Shown here: positions 20,501 through 31,611 of the stretch, one piece after another
Position numbering within the stretch: position 1 is the first letter of the stretch
Layout of the letters: each line of letters starts with the position of its first letter
Made by a program: the position numbers and the translations under genes
Notes under the pieces: generated by a model
What the model was told of the DNA's origin: nothing
The model's database searches: none
The model's input: the letters and a program-made list of their open reading frames with translations, nothing else
From: Pelargonium nanum
Taxonomy: Eukaryota > Streptophyta > Magnoliopsida > Geraniales > Geraniaceae
Direction of reading: 5' to 3'
Assembly: GCA_036897485.1 (NCBI GenBank)
Contig: JAYMTF010000495.1
Location: forward strand, 1 to 35,017
Length of the DNA: 35,017 bases

Positions 20501-21320
20501 TAAACACTTTAGATTCCATAATATTGGTTGACCCTACCTAATAATCATTAATTCATTAATCTTAATTAATATAGTGCACTGAATCTAGCATAGGATCTGA
20601 GCATGATCCACTACCACTAGCAAGTCTTCTAATAAAATTAAAAACCCACTATAACAAGCTGTAGTGACAATGACAAAAATGATAAATTTCTGCCTCATAA
20701 GAGATGAGTGGAGTTGTCTTGTAGCGCACATACATATCCTGATAATAAAATAATTAGTAAGATGAAAGCGTGTCAAGATCTTAAAGTCACATAGATCAAG
20801 CACTTAAAACGACGTAGTTTTAAATGATTAGTTAAAATGATATTAAAACTACATAATTTTGATTGATTCTTCATGACGTAGCTAGGAAGAATTTGATATT
20901 TTTCTTAACTACTTATTCGAAACTACGTGCTTTGCCTTTATTAAGTTGACATGATTGATCCCTTTCAATACATGGCTGATGTCTCCTTTTTTGTTTCCTT
21001 TCTTTTAAGGACGATGCCTAAATATCTGATGAAACGAATTCACGACACAACAGTGTTTGAGCAGTGATTTGACTATTTGACCCGTGGAGTGTTGATAATT
21101 CACGATCGATATGAAACGATACAAAAGTGATTCGAAAAAGAGATGGAAATTAACCTTGATTGGAGGAGGAACAGACGGCCGATGGAAGCAAGGAGCTTAC
21201 ATGGATAGTATGGGTGTTGAGGTGGTGGAGATGGTCTTCTCCATGAGAGGCATAGCTAATTGTTGAAGAAAGGCTCAAAACCAAAAACAATAAAAAGAAG
21301 GAAATAGGAGAGGTTGCCAT
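17541..21320 (-). CDS. Nepenthesin-type aspartyl protease (A1 family), secreted, intact
   Basis: Two exons, 21320-21155 and 18799-17541, are joined by a 2,355-base GT-AG intron in phase 1, giving 474 residues. Exon 1 encodes a signal peptide (MATSPISFFLLFLVLSLSST) and a His-rich stretch, ending SSLLPSAVCSSSNQ. Exon 2 opens with the prosegment (KVGSLKVVHKHGPCSQL). The first catalytic motif FDTGSDLTW has its Asp at about residue 149. The Cys-rich nepenthesin insert follows (QCEPCVGSCYQQKEPTFDP ... CSAPLC ... TCVYGIQYGD). The second motif IIDSGTVITRLPP has its Asp at about 352. The end is AGGRVGFAPGGCA. All expected cysteines and both catalytic Asp residues are present, and length matches the At5g10760/At5g10770 group (from memory). 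The product should be a secreted acidic endopeptidase acting in the apoplast. Coding sequence is strongly GC-rich at third positions, unlike the AT-rich intron. It faces the broken paralogue tail to tail. Confidence 0.96.
19070..19218. mobile_element. 149-bp element with perfect 14-bp terminal inverted repeats
   Basis: CAAATACATGTAAG at 19070-19083 is the exact reverse complement of CTTACATGTATTTG at 19205-19218. It lies in the long intron of the intact protease. No matching target duplication flanks it. A B-box-like GGGTTCAATTCC lies inside near 19191. It may be a small MITE; the class is not clear. Confidence 0.45.
19563..19776. mobile_element. Decayed hAT-type MITE in the protease intron
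   Basis: The ends TAGACAGTGACAATCT and, reversed, TAGAGATGACAACTTC resemble each other and the ends of the MITE at 32944-33103. Internal GACCC/GGGTT phrases are shared too. The flanking 8-mers do not match, so the element is old or the boundary is approximate. Confidence 0.4.
19809..19826. repeat. (AT)n microsatellite
   Basis: About nine AT units inside the long protease intron. A similar run lies at 23781-23797. Confidence 0.8.
20810..20855. repeat. Short inverted repeat in the protease intron
   Basis: GTAGTTTTAA (20814-20823) and TTAAAACTAC about 18 bases later form a short hairpin. A third related phrase, TGACGTAG, follows at about 20874. It is probably a remnant of a small inverted-repeat element. 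Confidence 0.4.
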
Positions 21321-21381
21321 TACAGAGATGGAGAAAGAAAATGAAAGTGAATATAGGAAGAGAAGAGCACACTCTTTGCCC

Positions 21382-21389
21382 TTATTATA
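21382..21389 (-). promoter_or_regulatory. TATA box of the intact aspartyl protease gene
   Basis: TATAATAA on the minus strand, about 62 bases upstream of the ATG at 21320, which leaves a leader of about 30-40 bases. Confidence 0.5.
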
Positions 21390-21399
21390 AGCTTTTTTG

Positions 21400-24300
21400 A
21401 ATATGTGAGGCCTTACACGTCACCTTTTAATTGTCAAGTTTATTTTGAAATTAATATCCTCTATGGACGCAATCATTGGTCCCTAGATAATATGTCATCT
21501 ACTGTGATTTCCACGTCACCTTAATGTGAAAATGTTGAATTATTTCTCTGCTATTCTCTTATTTCTTCGTCTGAAAGAGTTTGGCTGGTACACACTGAGA
21601 AATTGACTTAGAGTACGTACCAGTACACTACTTCTCTAATTGCACAAACACTATGTCACAAGTGCAACCAGAAACCGGACTGGTTAGCTTCGGTCTGGTC
21701 TCTTCTTTTTATGTTGTTTAGTTAAATTATGTTTTGTTTATTTGTACAAGTTTCTGCTACGAGTTTGGAGTTTGAATCTTTTGACAGATTATTGGTTCAA
21801 TAATGAACAGTATCCAATTGGGTAACTAGTCCATATTCGCTACCAAATTATGAATTGTGTTGACATTTTAGGTCAGATATCTATTGAGTCATCTTGTGAT
21901 CATGGTGCAATCTCGTTGTTTTGTACACTTACTTATGTATCTAATGAAAATGGACCATAAACTGTTATAAAACCTAAATAAGTAAATTGCTAAGCTCTGA
22001 GCTTTGGCTTCATGGTTTTGGATCATCTACTACAAGAATATGAAGCAACCACCGGCTCTAGATTGTTGTCCATACAAACGAGCACATGGTGTCATCCATG
22101 TTGTGATGTGCTTGTATTGATTGATAAGGGCCAGTCAATTGCATAACTGGGTCCACCATTACTGTCCAAAAACAAAACCCATAAGAATCTTATCATATTT
22201 AGGCTTTGATTCACACTTTGAAACATAGATATCAAGATTCAAGGTCGACCATTTATTGATGTCACTGAAAGAATGTTGGGAACATTCTAAGAGATGAAAT
22301 TTACATACTTCAAAATAAGGTGAATGTAATTTTTTTTTTGGTGATACCAACCCGAGGATGAGAACTCGAATATAAGGCTTCTGAGCTGATTCAAGCGTCT
22401 TAATTAACCTCTAAGTGTATAAGGCATCATAAATGACTTCAATTACAGATATCATGTAAGATAGTCATCTCAATATGTAATAATTTTGACAATATTCCAT
22501 AATAAGCATAGCCATGTGTCTCAACATGCATATGGTGATCAATCACCACCTCCACTACCAACCAAATAATTAAGGAGTCATCCCTGGCCCTATAATAGAA
22601 TTTTATACTAATGATCCAACCCCAAACACACTCACAAAAAGGAGACCAATAGCACTTAATCTCTAACATTATCATGAAGTTTATATAATTATGTCATCCC
22701 AATCCCAGCCAATTACATCTAAAACAGAAAATTAGGCTAAATCCACATCCCACTTGTGTAGATTCTGTACATCTTCCTTGCGTACGTGGATAGCACCCTT
22801 GTTTGATCGGTGGCAAATAACCATTTAGGGCATCTCAAATGTATACGTTTTTTCTCATAGCTACACCAACAACATGACGAGAACTCTAATTTGAGACTTC
22901 TAAAAAGATTCAAGTGCTTTAAACTGATTTTGTCTGATAGGTGTTAATTTAAGAGATAGTCTAATAGTTTCAAAACTTTTTTGATAAAAATCAATCGACC
23001 TCGTGCAGCGTCCCAAACTCTTGCATCTGGAGGGAGGGGCCAACTTTATTTATATGTGTTAAGTACAATGAACACATATTAGAGCAAACGATGATATATC
23101 GTCATTATTTAACAGCACTGACTGACATCGAATAGCAAGTATAGAAGTATGTCATACGACGAAGACTATCTAGGGAGGCCCATTCTTTCGGGGCATAACA
23201 TTAGCTGAGCATTGTAGTTGGACGTGCTAAGGAGAGACGTTAAGCTTAACACTCAATGCTAGACCTCACAATTTCACTTTCTCTCTTCTGCTATAATCCA
23301 TTGTATAGTATGAGATTGATAAACAACTTGTTAGGTAACTAGAATTTGATGGAATCAAAATGAAAAATTCACAATAAATAGTTACAATTGTGAATTGTCT
23401 GCTTAATTCAAAATGTAATCAACAATTTTAGGTAGTGAGAGAATCATAATGGACAAAACAACACATCAGTTTGGTGAAATAACTAATAAGAATGTTAAGG
23501 GTGCAAGGCAATGGCTTTTCCCACAAGAAAGAAAAGGAAGTGGTTAATTTGTGATGTTAATGGTTTGATGGGTGGGACCATTTTACATGACTAGCTAGTT
23601 GGTACCCACAAGAACAATCAATCATATTTGTTGGTATCTTAAGCAGCTGGAATTGGAATCTTTGTGATGAATGATTGGAATCTTGTTAAGAGTGTAGGGT
23701 CTTGTGAAAATGAACCTCTAATTATCTCTAATCTCTTCTACCTAGTGGCTCATTATTGTGGAACAAAGCTGGATTATTTAAATATATATATATATATCAT
23801 TTTATTTTTAAATAATCTTTATGAAACAATATAAGAAAGGAACATTTTTTTGGTTGTATACCACCCATTTTTCCTCCTTTCCATATGCTTGTTGCGTGAT
23901 CAATGGTCATCAAGAAAAATAAAAGAAGGTTGGTGAGGTTTCAAGGTCAGCTACAGTTTTTATTTTCTTCTTTCAGTGAAGTACATAGAGATATATATTA
24001 AGTACTCCATATGGTATGGATAGCAAGTATCAAAGGGACCGAACAAACTCAATATCTAAATAACTTAGGTTATATTTGATAAGTAGCAATTGCATGATTG
24101 GTTGTATATATGTGGAGTCAAGATTGTTGGTACCCGCGATACGTTTTCTATTAGACGATCATGGGTAGCCTCTTATAAAGAAAAATAACATAATAATATT
24201 CGGTTCAAGCATAACAGGCTCAACTATATTTGGACATCAGTCCAAACTAATCTATTGTATGTACAATATTGGTAATTCATTCATAGCTGATTTTTTTATA

Positions 24301-25350
24301 AAAAAAATAGGACAACTTATTTTGAGACGCAGTATAAAAGACTAGTAAAAGATAAAAAAAACTAGCAAAGCATCAGAGAGACTCCAGTCGGGAGGAGACT
24401 TGTTTTACGGTACTAGATACCAGTGGCGGAGTTGAGGGTGACTCGTAGTAGGCAACTGATCATGCCATCAGTTATCCCTGAAACTTCATTAAATATTACT
24501 AAATACGTGACTTTTCTAATGGATATTTCAGTTCAACTCCAGTATATCACTCCGTTAGGATCTTGAGTTTCATGCTTGTCAAGTGCGCGGGAAGAGACGT
24601 GAAGCAACAAGGACAATAACATAGCTTCGCTAATGCATACGCAATCCAGAAACAGTAATGTGGTGTGTTGTTTGTGGTGTAATTTATTGGTTATTGAATG
24701 TTTGATAGTTGGATAGTGATGTGTAATAGAAGTAGGAGTGGTGTGGGATCAATTTGGACAAGAGTGAATTGTGGGTTCTTTAAGCTCCAACGAGAAAGAA
24801 TCGATGAACTCTGGTCTGGTCTGGGTGGGGTTGACACTGACTTTGCCTTTGCAATACCCAATAACTAAACCAATGCCCCTTTCACAACAGCTGAATAACT
24901 ACCAAATTTCAATCACTCTATTATGTCTAAATGCAGTTTATTATTATCTTGGCAACTTGCGTATTCTAATTCTCAGTGGCTCATCATGAATTATGAATAT
25001 TATTGATGGTGTCCCATAAAACAAACACAACCTCTGATCATCTCTGGATATGCATCCACATATATTTTTGTTCTTCTTTATGTTCACACTTCATGATTTT
25101 GCCATTACTTTTTTACAACAATGATGTGTTTGCCAATATCATATACCCAAAAATAAGGTAAATCAAAGACATTTTTTAAGTTGTGAAAAAGAAAATCCAT
25201 GGAAAAATATAAGAATAAAATTAGCTGTGGCTTGTCAAAAAAACTCATGTCTCCAAGTTAGACAAATAGAACAAGTGATTAGGGAAGTAAAAAACAAATC
25301 CCTATCTGAAGAGGTACTACAACTAGAATTCTACACAAGGAAGTTGGTGA
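21400..25350. other. Gene-free region between the aspartyl protease and eIF3b genes
   Basis: About 3.9 kb, AT-rich. No open frame here has family resemblance. I see only repeat fragments: two related SINE-like pieces (entered separately), an (AT)n run near 23781, and poly-A/T tracts near 24290-24310. The right end is eIF3b 3' UTR. Confidence 0.5.
22330..22960 (-). repeat. Two related SINE-like fragments
   Basis: On the minus strand, 22425-22340 reads GACGCTTGAATCAGCTCAG ... GAGTTCTCATCCTCGGGTTG and ends in an A-run. The stretch 22960-22861 contains the related AAGCACTTGAATC ... TAGAAGTCTCAAATTAG, AGTTCTCGTC and GTTGTTGGTG. The shared order suggests two diverged copies of one tRNA-derived element. 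No target duplications were found. Confidence 0.35.
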
Positions 25351-25351
25351 A

Positions 25352-28300
25352 CTACTCCTGCCCGTATTCAAAAGCAAGAACCTCTTCAGTGACATTCAAC
25401 AATTCCTCAACTTCCACTTCTTTAGCTTCGTACTCCTCTTCTTCTTCATCACTGGCTTCCCCGTCCCTCAAATTTTCCCTCTCCAGCTTCTCTTCTTCAT
25501 GCGACCTCATCCATTCAACAACCCACTTCTCCCATTCATCCTTCAACGTCCTTCGCTTCTCACGATCTTGCTCACTCAATTGCATGGTCACATCTTGGTC
25601 CTCTGCCTCGTACTTCTTGCTATACTTTTTCAGGTTCTTAGCTATCTCTTCCTCTTTCTCAGGACTCAAGAATGATGGTGGTCTAGGGCGCCACAAATAC
25701 TATAAGAAACAAGAAAACATGAACCAAGCATTAGGATCTAGAATGATGCATTATTCATCTGCATCGTGTCAGACAGCTACAAACCTCATTTCAATGGCAA
25801 AAAAACGACAAAATAGTAAGTATCCAGAAGCAGTAATTGAGCAACTATAGGTGCTGGCTTGTATAAAAGATACTTTCTCGGTGAGTAACTAGTGTACTTT
25901 ATCTATGGTGAAATAAAATTCATAATATAATCTTTTGCAGAACATGGGGAGCCAAAGATGCCAAATGGAAAAGAGAAAAAATCAACTGGCAATACAAGAA
26001 CAGAGACGTCATAAACGAGTTCAGAACGCCATGAATATCCACTACTTCCCAAAAAGAAAGATGGAACAGAATCCTACCTGGTAAAAATGATCCTTCAGAA
26101 TCCGATACAGGAGCTTTCCATTGAAAGACCAAATGTTGAAACCATTTTCCATCTCATGAACTGAAGTGACTGCAGTAGCAACATACCTAGAGATGCCATA
26201 TTGGATATAAAACCATGCAAGTGAGAAAACAATACATAGAAGGCACAACTCAGTGCCAAAACCAAGGCCACACAACAGATAAGAATTTTTAGTAAATTAA
26301 CTAATTCTATGGATGTTACCTTCCAGTGGGATCCCACTCAATATCTGTTGCCATAAAGTGCTCAGCCGTCGCCATGGTCTCAAGCTCATCAACATTGAAA
26401 AATTCCAATTGCCCATTGAAACCCTTCAAACCAGCAAGTATGATAAAGCGGCCACCAGGTGACCAGAAAAGAGCATTTGCCTGCTTGCTTTTAAGAGTAA
26501 TAAGTTTTGAAACACGGTCTGTATTATTACCACTCTTCATTGAGTAAAAACTAACATCGGGCTTTGGGCTATCACCATGGATAACTGCAAACCTGTGGCC
26601 CTTTGGCTCCCAGGCAAAAGCAATAATCTTATCGTTCTTATTCTCAAGCTCCAATACCTCAATGGGTATGTCTCTCTCTTTAATTCGGAAAAGCTCAAAT
26701 CCTGTGTATGTGCTTTTCTTTGTTTTTGTGTAGCGTTCAACCTTTACAGCAAGATACTCTCCATTACTTTGCCAATACATTTTGCAATCGCTGACACTAA
26801 ACAGATTCTTTTGCCTCAGCTCTTCTTTGCCAGGGATTTGAACAAGGCTCACCTACAAATTTAACAGCTGTAAAATATTAATTGAACTAAAATTATATAA
26901 ATGATAAAAAGCTGCAAATAAACATCAATACTAGATCATGAAATGGAAACATAAAATATATACTCACCCTAGCAGGTTGGTTCCCACCCCCAAGTTCAGG
27001 AACATAAAGTGCAAAAATAGGATCAGTTGGAGACCAGCAGAAATCCACAACATTTTCAATCTTTAGAGACTTCTTGTCAATAAGAGTAAATGTTTCTGTT
27101 TCATAAACAGATATTACATTCTTTCCAATTCTAGCGAAGTACTTATCCTCGCTTCCACCACCCCATCTGAAAAATAGCAGTCATAATCAGCAAGACTAGT
27201 ACAACAATTCTAACCAGGTTCTTAAAAATTATTTGGAAAAGATATTACCTGAATATTGGCCAAGAAACCCCTGTGACACCCCCGGTTCCTCCTATTGCAA
27301 AATCGTCAGCACTTCCCTTGAAATCTCTCATTACTTTCCCAGTTCTGACGTCAAATATATTGAGCACAACCCTCTATATTTACAAATACAATAAAAATTA
27401 AAGATGGACGAAGCAGGGGTCAACTAATGGTGGAATAAAAAATCCTCACATGTGAATCGCGAGGATTGCTTGGCTCTTGGCTGCTGTATGTCACCAAATA
27501 TCTCTCGCCAGGAGAGAAATCAATCAGCTTAACCTGCCGAGGGGATATACTAGATTAAGATTGAGGAAACAAAAATTCTTTAGGGAAATGCAGCAAATAC
27601 TAACCTGACTATGAGCAAAGCGCATAAGACGGTTGAAAGTAGTGGCCCCTCCCCAGACAGCAGCACCAGGCCTGTGAACTGTTGCTAAATAAGTTCCCCG
27701 TGGAGACCACTGCACATAACTTTCTGTCCAAAACTGTTACAAGGAAACCAATATAATTATTTGTAAATGCTCAAGAACTGTTCAACAAAAAGGGAACATA
27801 GAAGAAGATGAAGATAAGGCTTAATGCTACAAGCAAACAGATTAAATGAAGAGCAGATTAAACTTATTTATAAATTGAGAAAACAATGAGATATGCTGCA
27901 GGTGATCAATATCATGTAGAAGCATACCATAACAAAACCATAAATGAAGCTAGAGAGACACTCATAAATGTCACAGTTTCAAGCAAAAGAAAAGAGACTG
28001 CATAGTTTGAGGTCTTACCGCACGCTTGTAAACAGGATCTGGCTTCAAGTATTTGGCATCATTCCAAAGAACCTCAGTATCATTGCCAGCACGAATTACA
28101 AATTGATCTCGAGCTTTTTCATCAGTAAGCCATTGTTGTAAATTTTCCTGTTAGTATCATCTATAAGGTAAGATATAACCAAACATGTGTGCCAAAACAC
28201 ACATCAATGCATGAGAGAGAGAGAGATGTAATTCTTTGAATTTTCACAAAATATAAGCCTTGGAAACCACAAGGAATAATACACTGAGTATTGGATATAA

Positions 28301-30162
28301 CTAAATAAAGTGTAGACAATAAAAGGCAAAAAAACAGGATAAAAATGAGACAAAGCAGAATTCAAAAATGAAGAGGGGCTTTTAGTGGGTACCCCTGGCA
28401 TATATGGCTGAAACTCAGGAGGAGCCCACTCATCTGGAACTTTCATGAATTTATCAATATCATCATACATGTTCACTGCAAAAATATGTGCTCTATCCAA
28501 CTTATATCCATTTGTCTTCTCCTTAGCCAGCTCAGCTTCCTACAAAGCCAAGCATAAAAAAATACACAGTGAGATGCAATTAATATTATTGAATACATAT
28601 ATAAATATATAGACAGAGAGCAAGGAGTCTAAGTCATAAGTTATCTGGCTTAGGCTAAGCCACCAATGAGGTTATGACACCTCATTACAGATCTAGATCC
28701 AGCGGGTCTCCCACTAATTCATTGGGTAGGGGTGAAACTTTCAATGTGGTACCATTGATTTGGCTCAGCTTGAGCCAAAAAAGTCTCATCATATTATTCT
28801 CTCTCTCTCTCTCTCTATATATATATACATATATATGTATATATATATATATATTATAGCAGGTTTAATTACCAACATAAGTTCTATAAAAACAAGAACA
28901 AGAAAATAACTATAAATATAGTTAACATCATCTTGCATACAATGATTTAGCAATATGTACACTAAACTTCCCTCTAAAGCAAACCTTACCTCTACTTGGG
29001 AAAAACAAACAAAATATAGTAGCTTAAACCTATAGCCAAATTCCAAGGATGCATTATTAAGAATAGTAAAAGAGTAAATTAAACACTTGGTCATCAAGCT
29101 TAGGGAGAGTTTCTTGAGACACATCCAAGGACTTCAATTTCACAAGTAATAGTCATCCAAATAAACATATGAACTAACATAAGTCCTATAAAACACAAGT
29201 ACTCCGCAACAAACTACAGCTGATTGTAAGAAGTGTGGTGGTTAAAAGTTTCTGCTTGTTCGTCGTCAGGTGTTCAAAATTTGCTAGTAAAACTTAATCA
29301 ATGGATAATCTATTCATCCAATTGCAGAGCTTCTAAATAAGAGGTAATTACTAAATTAGTCATAAGGAACAGCACCATGCATAATTACCCTACGATTTCA
29401 ATTCTAATTCAAATTTCATATTACTAAACCATCTACCCTTAGACAGCACCTAGTCTTTCAGCTAGCAGCAACATGCACAATTCATAAATTAATCAGTCAT
29501 ACCAAGCCACCACACATATAGCATAGCTGAAGAGCACTAACACTAACACCATCCTAAAAGTGGTATTTTTAGCTGCCCGAAAAGTACATATATATACTTT
29601 GTCGTTCAATAGCATAAGCAATGCAACATAACAGATAATACAACTTTACAACATAAATAAAATAAAAACTTATTACATTACCTGAGCAGTATTGTACTCA
29701 ATGAAGCAATAGCCCAAGGTTTTTCCTGTTTCCGGATGGATAGGCATAATGAGGCCATTCTCCTTGATTACACCAATCTGACTGTAGATTTTGCGAACCA
29801 CTCCTTCTAATTTCTCATATTTTTCCTTAGGAACAACTGGCAGATTGTCCACAACGATAGTGTTTCCATATCCAGAGTCGAACTCCAAATTTTCCTCAGC
29901 ATAAACATCATCATCATCACTAACCACCCATCCACCCACAAAAATCACAACAAAAGATCAATTCAAAATTCATGAACTAACTACGCAAAACCGAGAGCAC
30001 CAAGTACACGCAGAACTAAATCTATGTCGGAAAGCAATACCTTTTGATCCCGAAATCTTCGCCGGGAGGAAGGTTGATGGAGTCGAGATCGATCCGCGAA
30101 AAATCGACACCTAAGTTAGTAGCTATCTCCTCAACTTCCTTCATCAGCATCACCTCCGCCAT
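25352..30162 (-). CDS. Eukaryotic translation initiation factor 3 subunit b (eIF3b)
   Basis: eIF3b is the scaffold subunit of eIF3, which loads initiator tRNA and mRNA on the 40S ribosome in the cytosol. I reconstruct 11 coding exons with GT-AG introns: 30162-30041, 29919-29682, 28539-28393, 28147-28019, 27733-27605, 27533-27450, 27373-27249, 27166-26968, 26852-26320, 26186-26078, 25699-25352. They sum to 2,163 bases, 720 residues plus stop, close to the plant family length (about 712). The start MAEVMLMKEVEEIATNLGVD matches the family. An RRM covers about residues 60-145 (RNP2-like TIVVDNLP, RNP1-like TLGYCFIEY). A beta-propeller follows (QWSPRGTYLATVHRPG, LIDFSPGERYLVTYS, FCWSPTDPIFALY, FAWEPKGHRFAVIHGD, DIEWDPTGR). 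The C-terminus is the helical eIF3 segment (SFLSPEKEEEIAKNLKKY, LSEQDREKRR) with an acidic end. No disablement seen. Confidence 0.97.
28797..28856. repeat. Compound (TC)n-(TA)n microsatellite in eIF3b intron 2
   Basis: A run of CT dinucleotides followed by imperfect TA repeats with CATATATATG interruptions. It lies inside the 1,142-base second intron and is likely length-variable. Confidence 0.9.
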
Positions 30163-30338
30163 GGTTGGTAGAGGTACGGGATGCGAACAGAATCCACAGC
30201 CAGACAGCAAAAGCTCGAGAGAGACTGAGTCGAGCTAGGGTTTTTCTCAGAGGATATATTTTCAATCGTGCGTTTAAGACTTGGGCTCAAGCCCATTGGA
30301 CCATTTATTCGAGTTTCTTTACATTTACTGTATATGAA

Positions 30339-30745
30339 TTTTCTTAACCACTACGTTTCATATATCTTTCTCAACAAATTTTCTTTCCCGGTCTAAATCA
30401 TGGGCTTCTTGAGCGAGCCCGCAAATTCGCGGTTGACATTTTACCACACTCAGACTAATCTTTATTCGAAGGTTAGTTACATTTAAAGCGTCCCTCTCCC
30501 CTGGGGTGTGTTGAGCAAGAATCGAACGCAAGCGTTCTTCCCACTCATGCAACTTTTGTAGCAAATTGCACTACTACCCTTGGATTTTCTCAACCATTTC
30601 GTTTTCTTCCTGCTCATGCAGCTTGTGTAGCAAATTGCACTACTACCCTTGGGTTTTCTCAACCATTTCGTTTTCTTCCTGCTCATGCAGCTTGTGTAGC
30701 CAACTGCACTACTACCCTTGAGTTTTCTCAACCATTTCGTTTTCA
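30339..30745 (-). mobile_element. tRNA-derived SINE with a three-fold tandem head
   Basis: On the minus strand, a B-box-like GCGTTCGATTC (about 30519-30529) is preceded by a tRNA-like head (GTAGTAGTGCAATTTGCTAC). The tail shares a 25-base stretch with the SINE at 30792-31018 (30445-30469 versus 30860-30884, two mismatches). The head is repeated with a 69-bp period, starting near 30532, 30601 and 30670. Each unit also carries a target-like sequence (TTTTCTCAACCATTTCGTTT, at 30585, 30654 and 30723), which resembles the left flank at 30339-30360 (17 of 22 by eye). Confidence 0.7.
30532..30742. repeat. 69-bp tandem repeat, about three copies
   Basis: Three near-identical units with period 69 by direct count, differing at a few bases. 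Being a multiple of three, the period keeps a minus-strand frame open that repeats a 23-residue phrase (KGSSAICYTSCMSRKKTKWL...). That frame is a by-product of repeat structure, not evidence of a protein. Confidence 0.9.
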
Positions 30746-30775
30746 GTTTCGAGTATTTTAGTCAAACTCTTATTC

Positions 30776-31034
30776 AAAACTATGTCGTTTTTTGTCTTAA
30801 CCATGAGGTTTTCGAAACGGGCTCGTGATCAACACGGGATCAGCACCTTTAAGCCATATCACACTCAGACTAGTCATTATTCGAGCCGGGTAGGACCACA
30901 AGGGCGGCAAATCTCTCCCTACCAAGTTTTATCGTAGCTGCATTCCTTAGGAATCGAACTCGAAACCTTAGATTAAGTTAGAACAACCCCTTACCAGTTG
31001 ACCCACGCACTTGGTGGTAAAACTATGTCGTTTT
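30776..31034 (-). mobile_element. Complete tRNA-derived SINE with perfect 16-bp target site duplication
   Basis: The element spans 30792-31018 (227 bp). It is flanked by the identical 16-mer AAAACTATGTCGTTTT at 30776-30791 and 31019-31034. On the minus strand it starts ACCACCAAGTGCGTGGGTCA, has an A-box-like GTGGGTCAACTGGTAAG and a near-consensus B box GAGTTCGATTCC (30961-30950), and ends in an A-rich tail at the left boundary. It is non-coding, Pol III-type, in the same orientation and family as the neighbouring element. Confidence 0.88.
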
Positions 31035-31611
31035 CGTTGTTTGACAAACATAATTTTAAGTAAGTCAATTTACCCCTATATTACCCCTTTGATTTATTGT
31101 TATAGCACCTACGTGTACATGGTGGACGTGTTGACCGAGTTGTGTGTCTTAAAATTAACAAGTAATGGTATGTTTTTGATAATCAACAAGAATACAAGAC
31201 TACACTAAAACAACAAGATTTAGTGAATCGAAATATTTTTATATTGTATCATGTTCATGTTGTGTCGAAGGTAAAAAAAAAAAAACAATTTGCCAGGTCC
31301 AGCTCTGTTCTTTGGCTTCTTAATTCTCTCTTGTGCGATCATTATCAGTATCTCTTTAAATTGGCACTATTATAATCCTCAAAATGTTGCATATGATACC
31401 AATCACTGACTCTCAAATTAAATGCAAGTGTTAACTCCGTTTACCATTGAATTAACATATGTTTCCAGCGAACATGTACTCAAATACAACGCATGAATAC
31501 ATAATCTTCGATCACAACCACTACTGCGTTTCCATAAAAATTTAAGCACTCAAGCTTCATCAACATTCACAGTACAAACACATTCGAAACTCAGAGATGG
31601 AAATTAGCTCA
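31035..31611. other. Short spacer downstream of the calmodulin-binding protein gene
   Basis: AT-rich, with a poly-A run at 31273-31285 and no coding signature. The right part is probably 3' UTR of the minus-strand gene ending at 31612. Confidence 0.4.

Noticed and set aside
25227-25850. 207-residue plus-strand open frame rich in Ser
   Set aside because: It is antisense to the last exon of eIF3b and its downstream region. The Ser-rich run mirrors the Glu/Lys codons of the eIF3b C-terminus, and it resembles no family.
30483-30731. 82-residue frame with a 23-residue internal repeat
   Set aside because: It arises because the SINE head repeat has a 69-bp period, divisible by three. There is no start context or family match.
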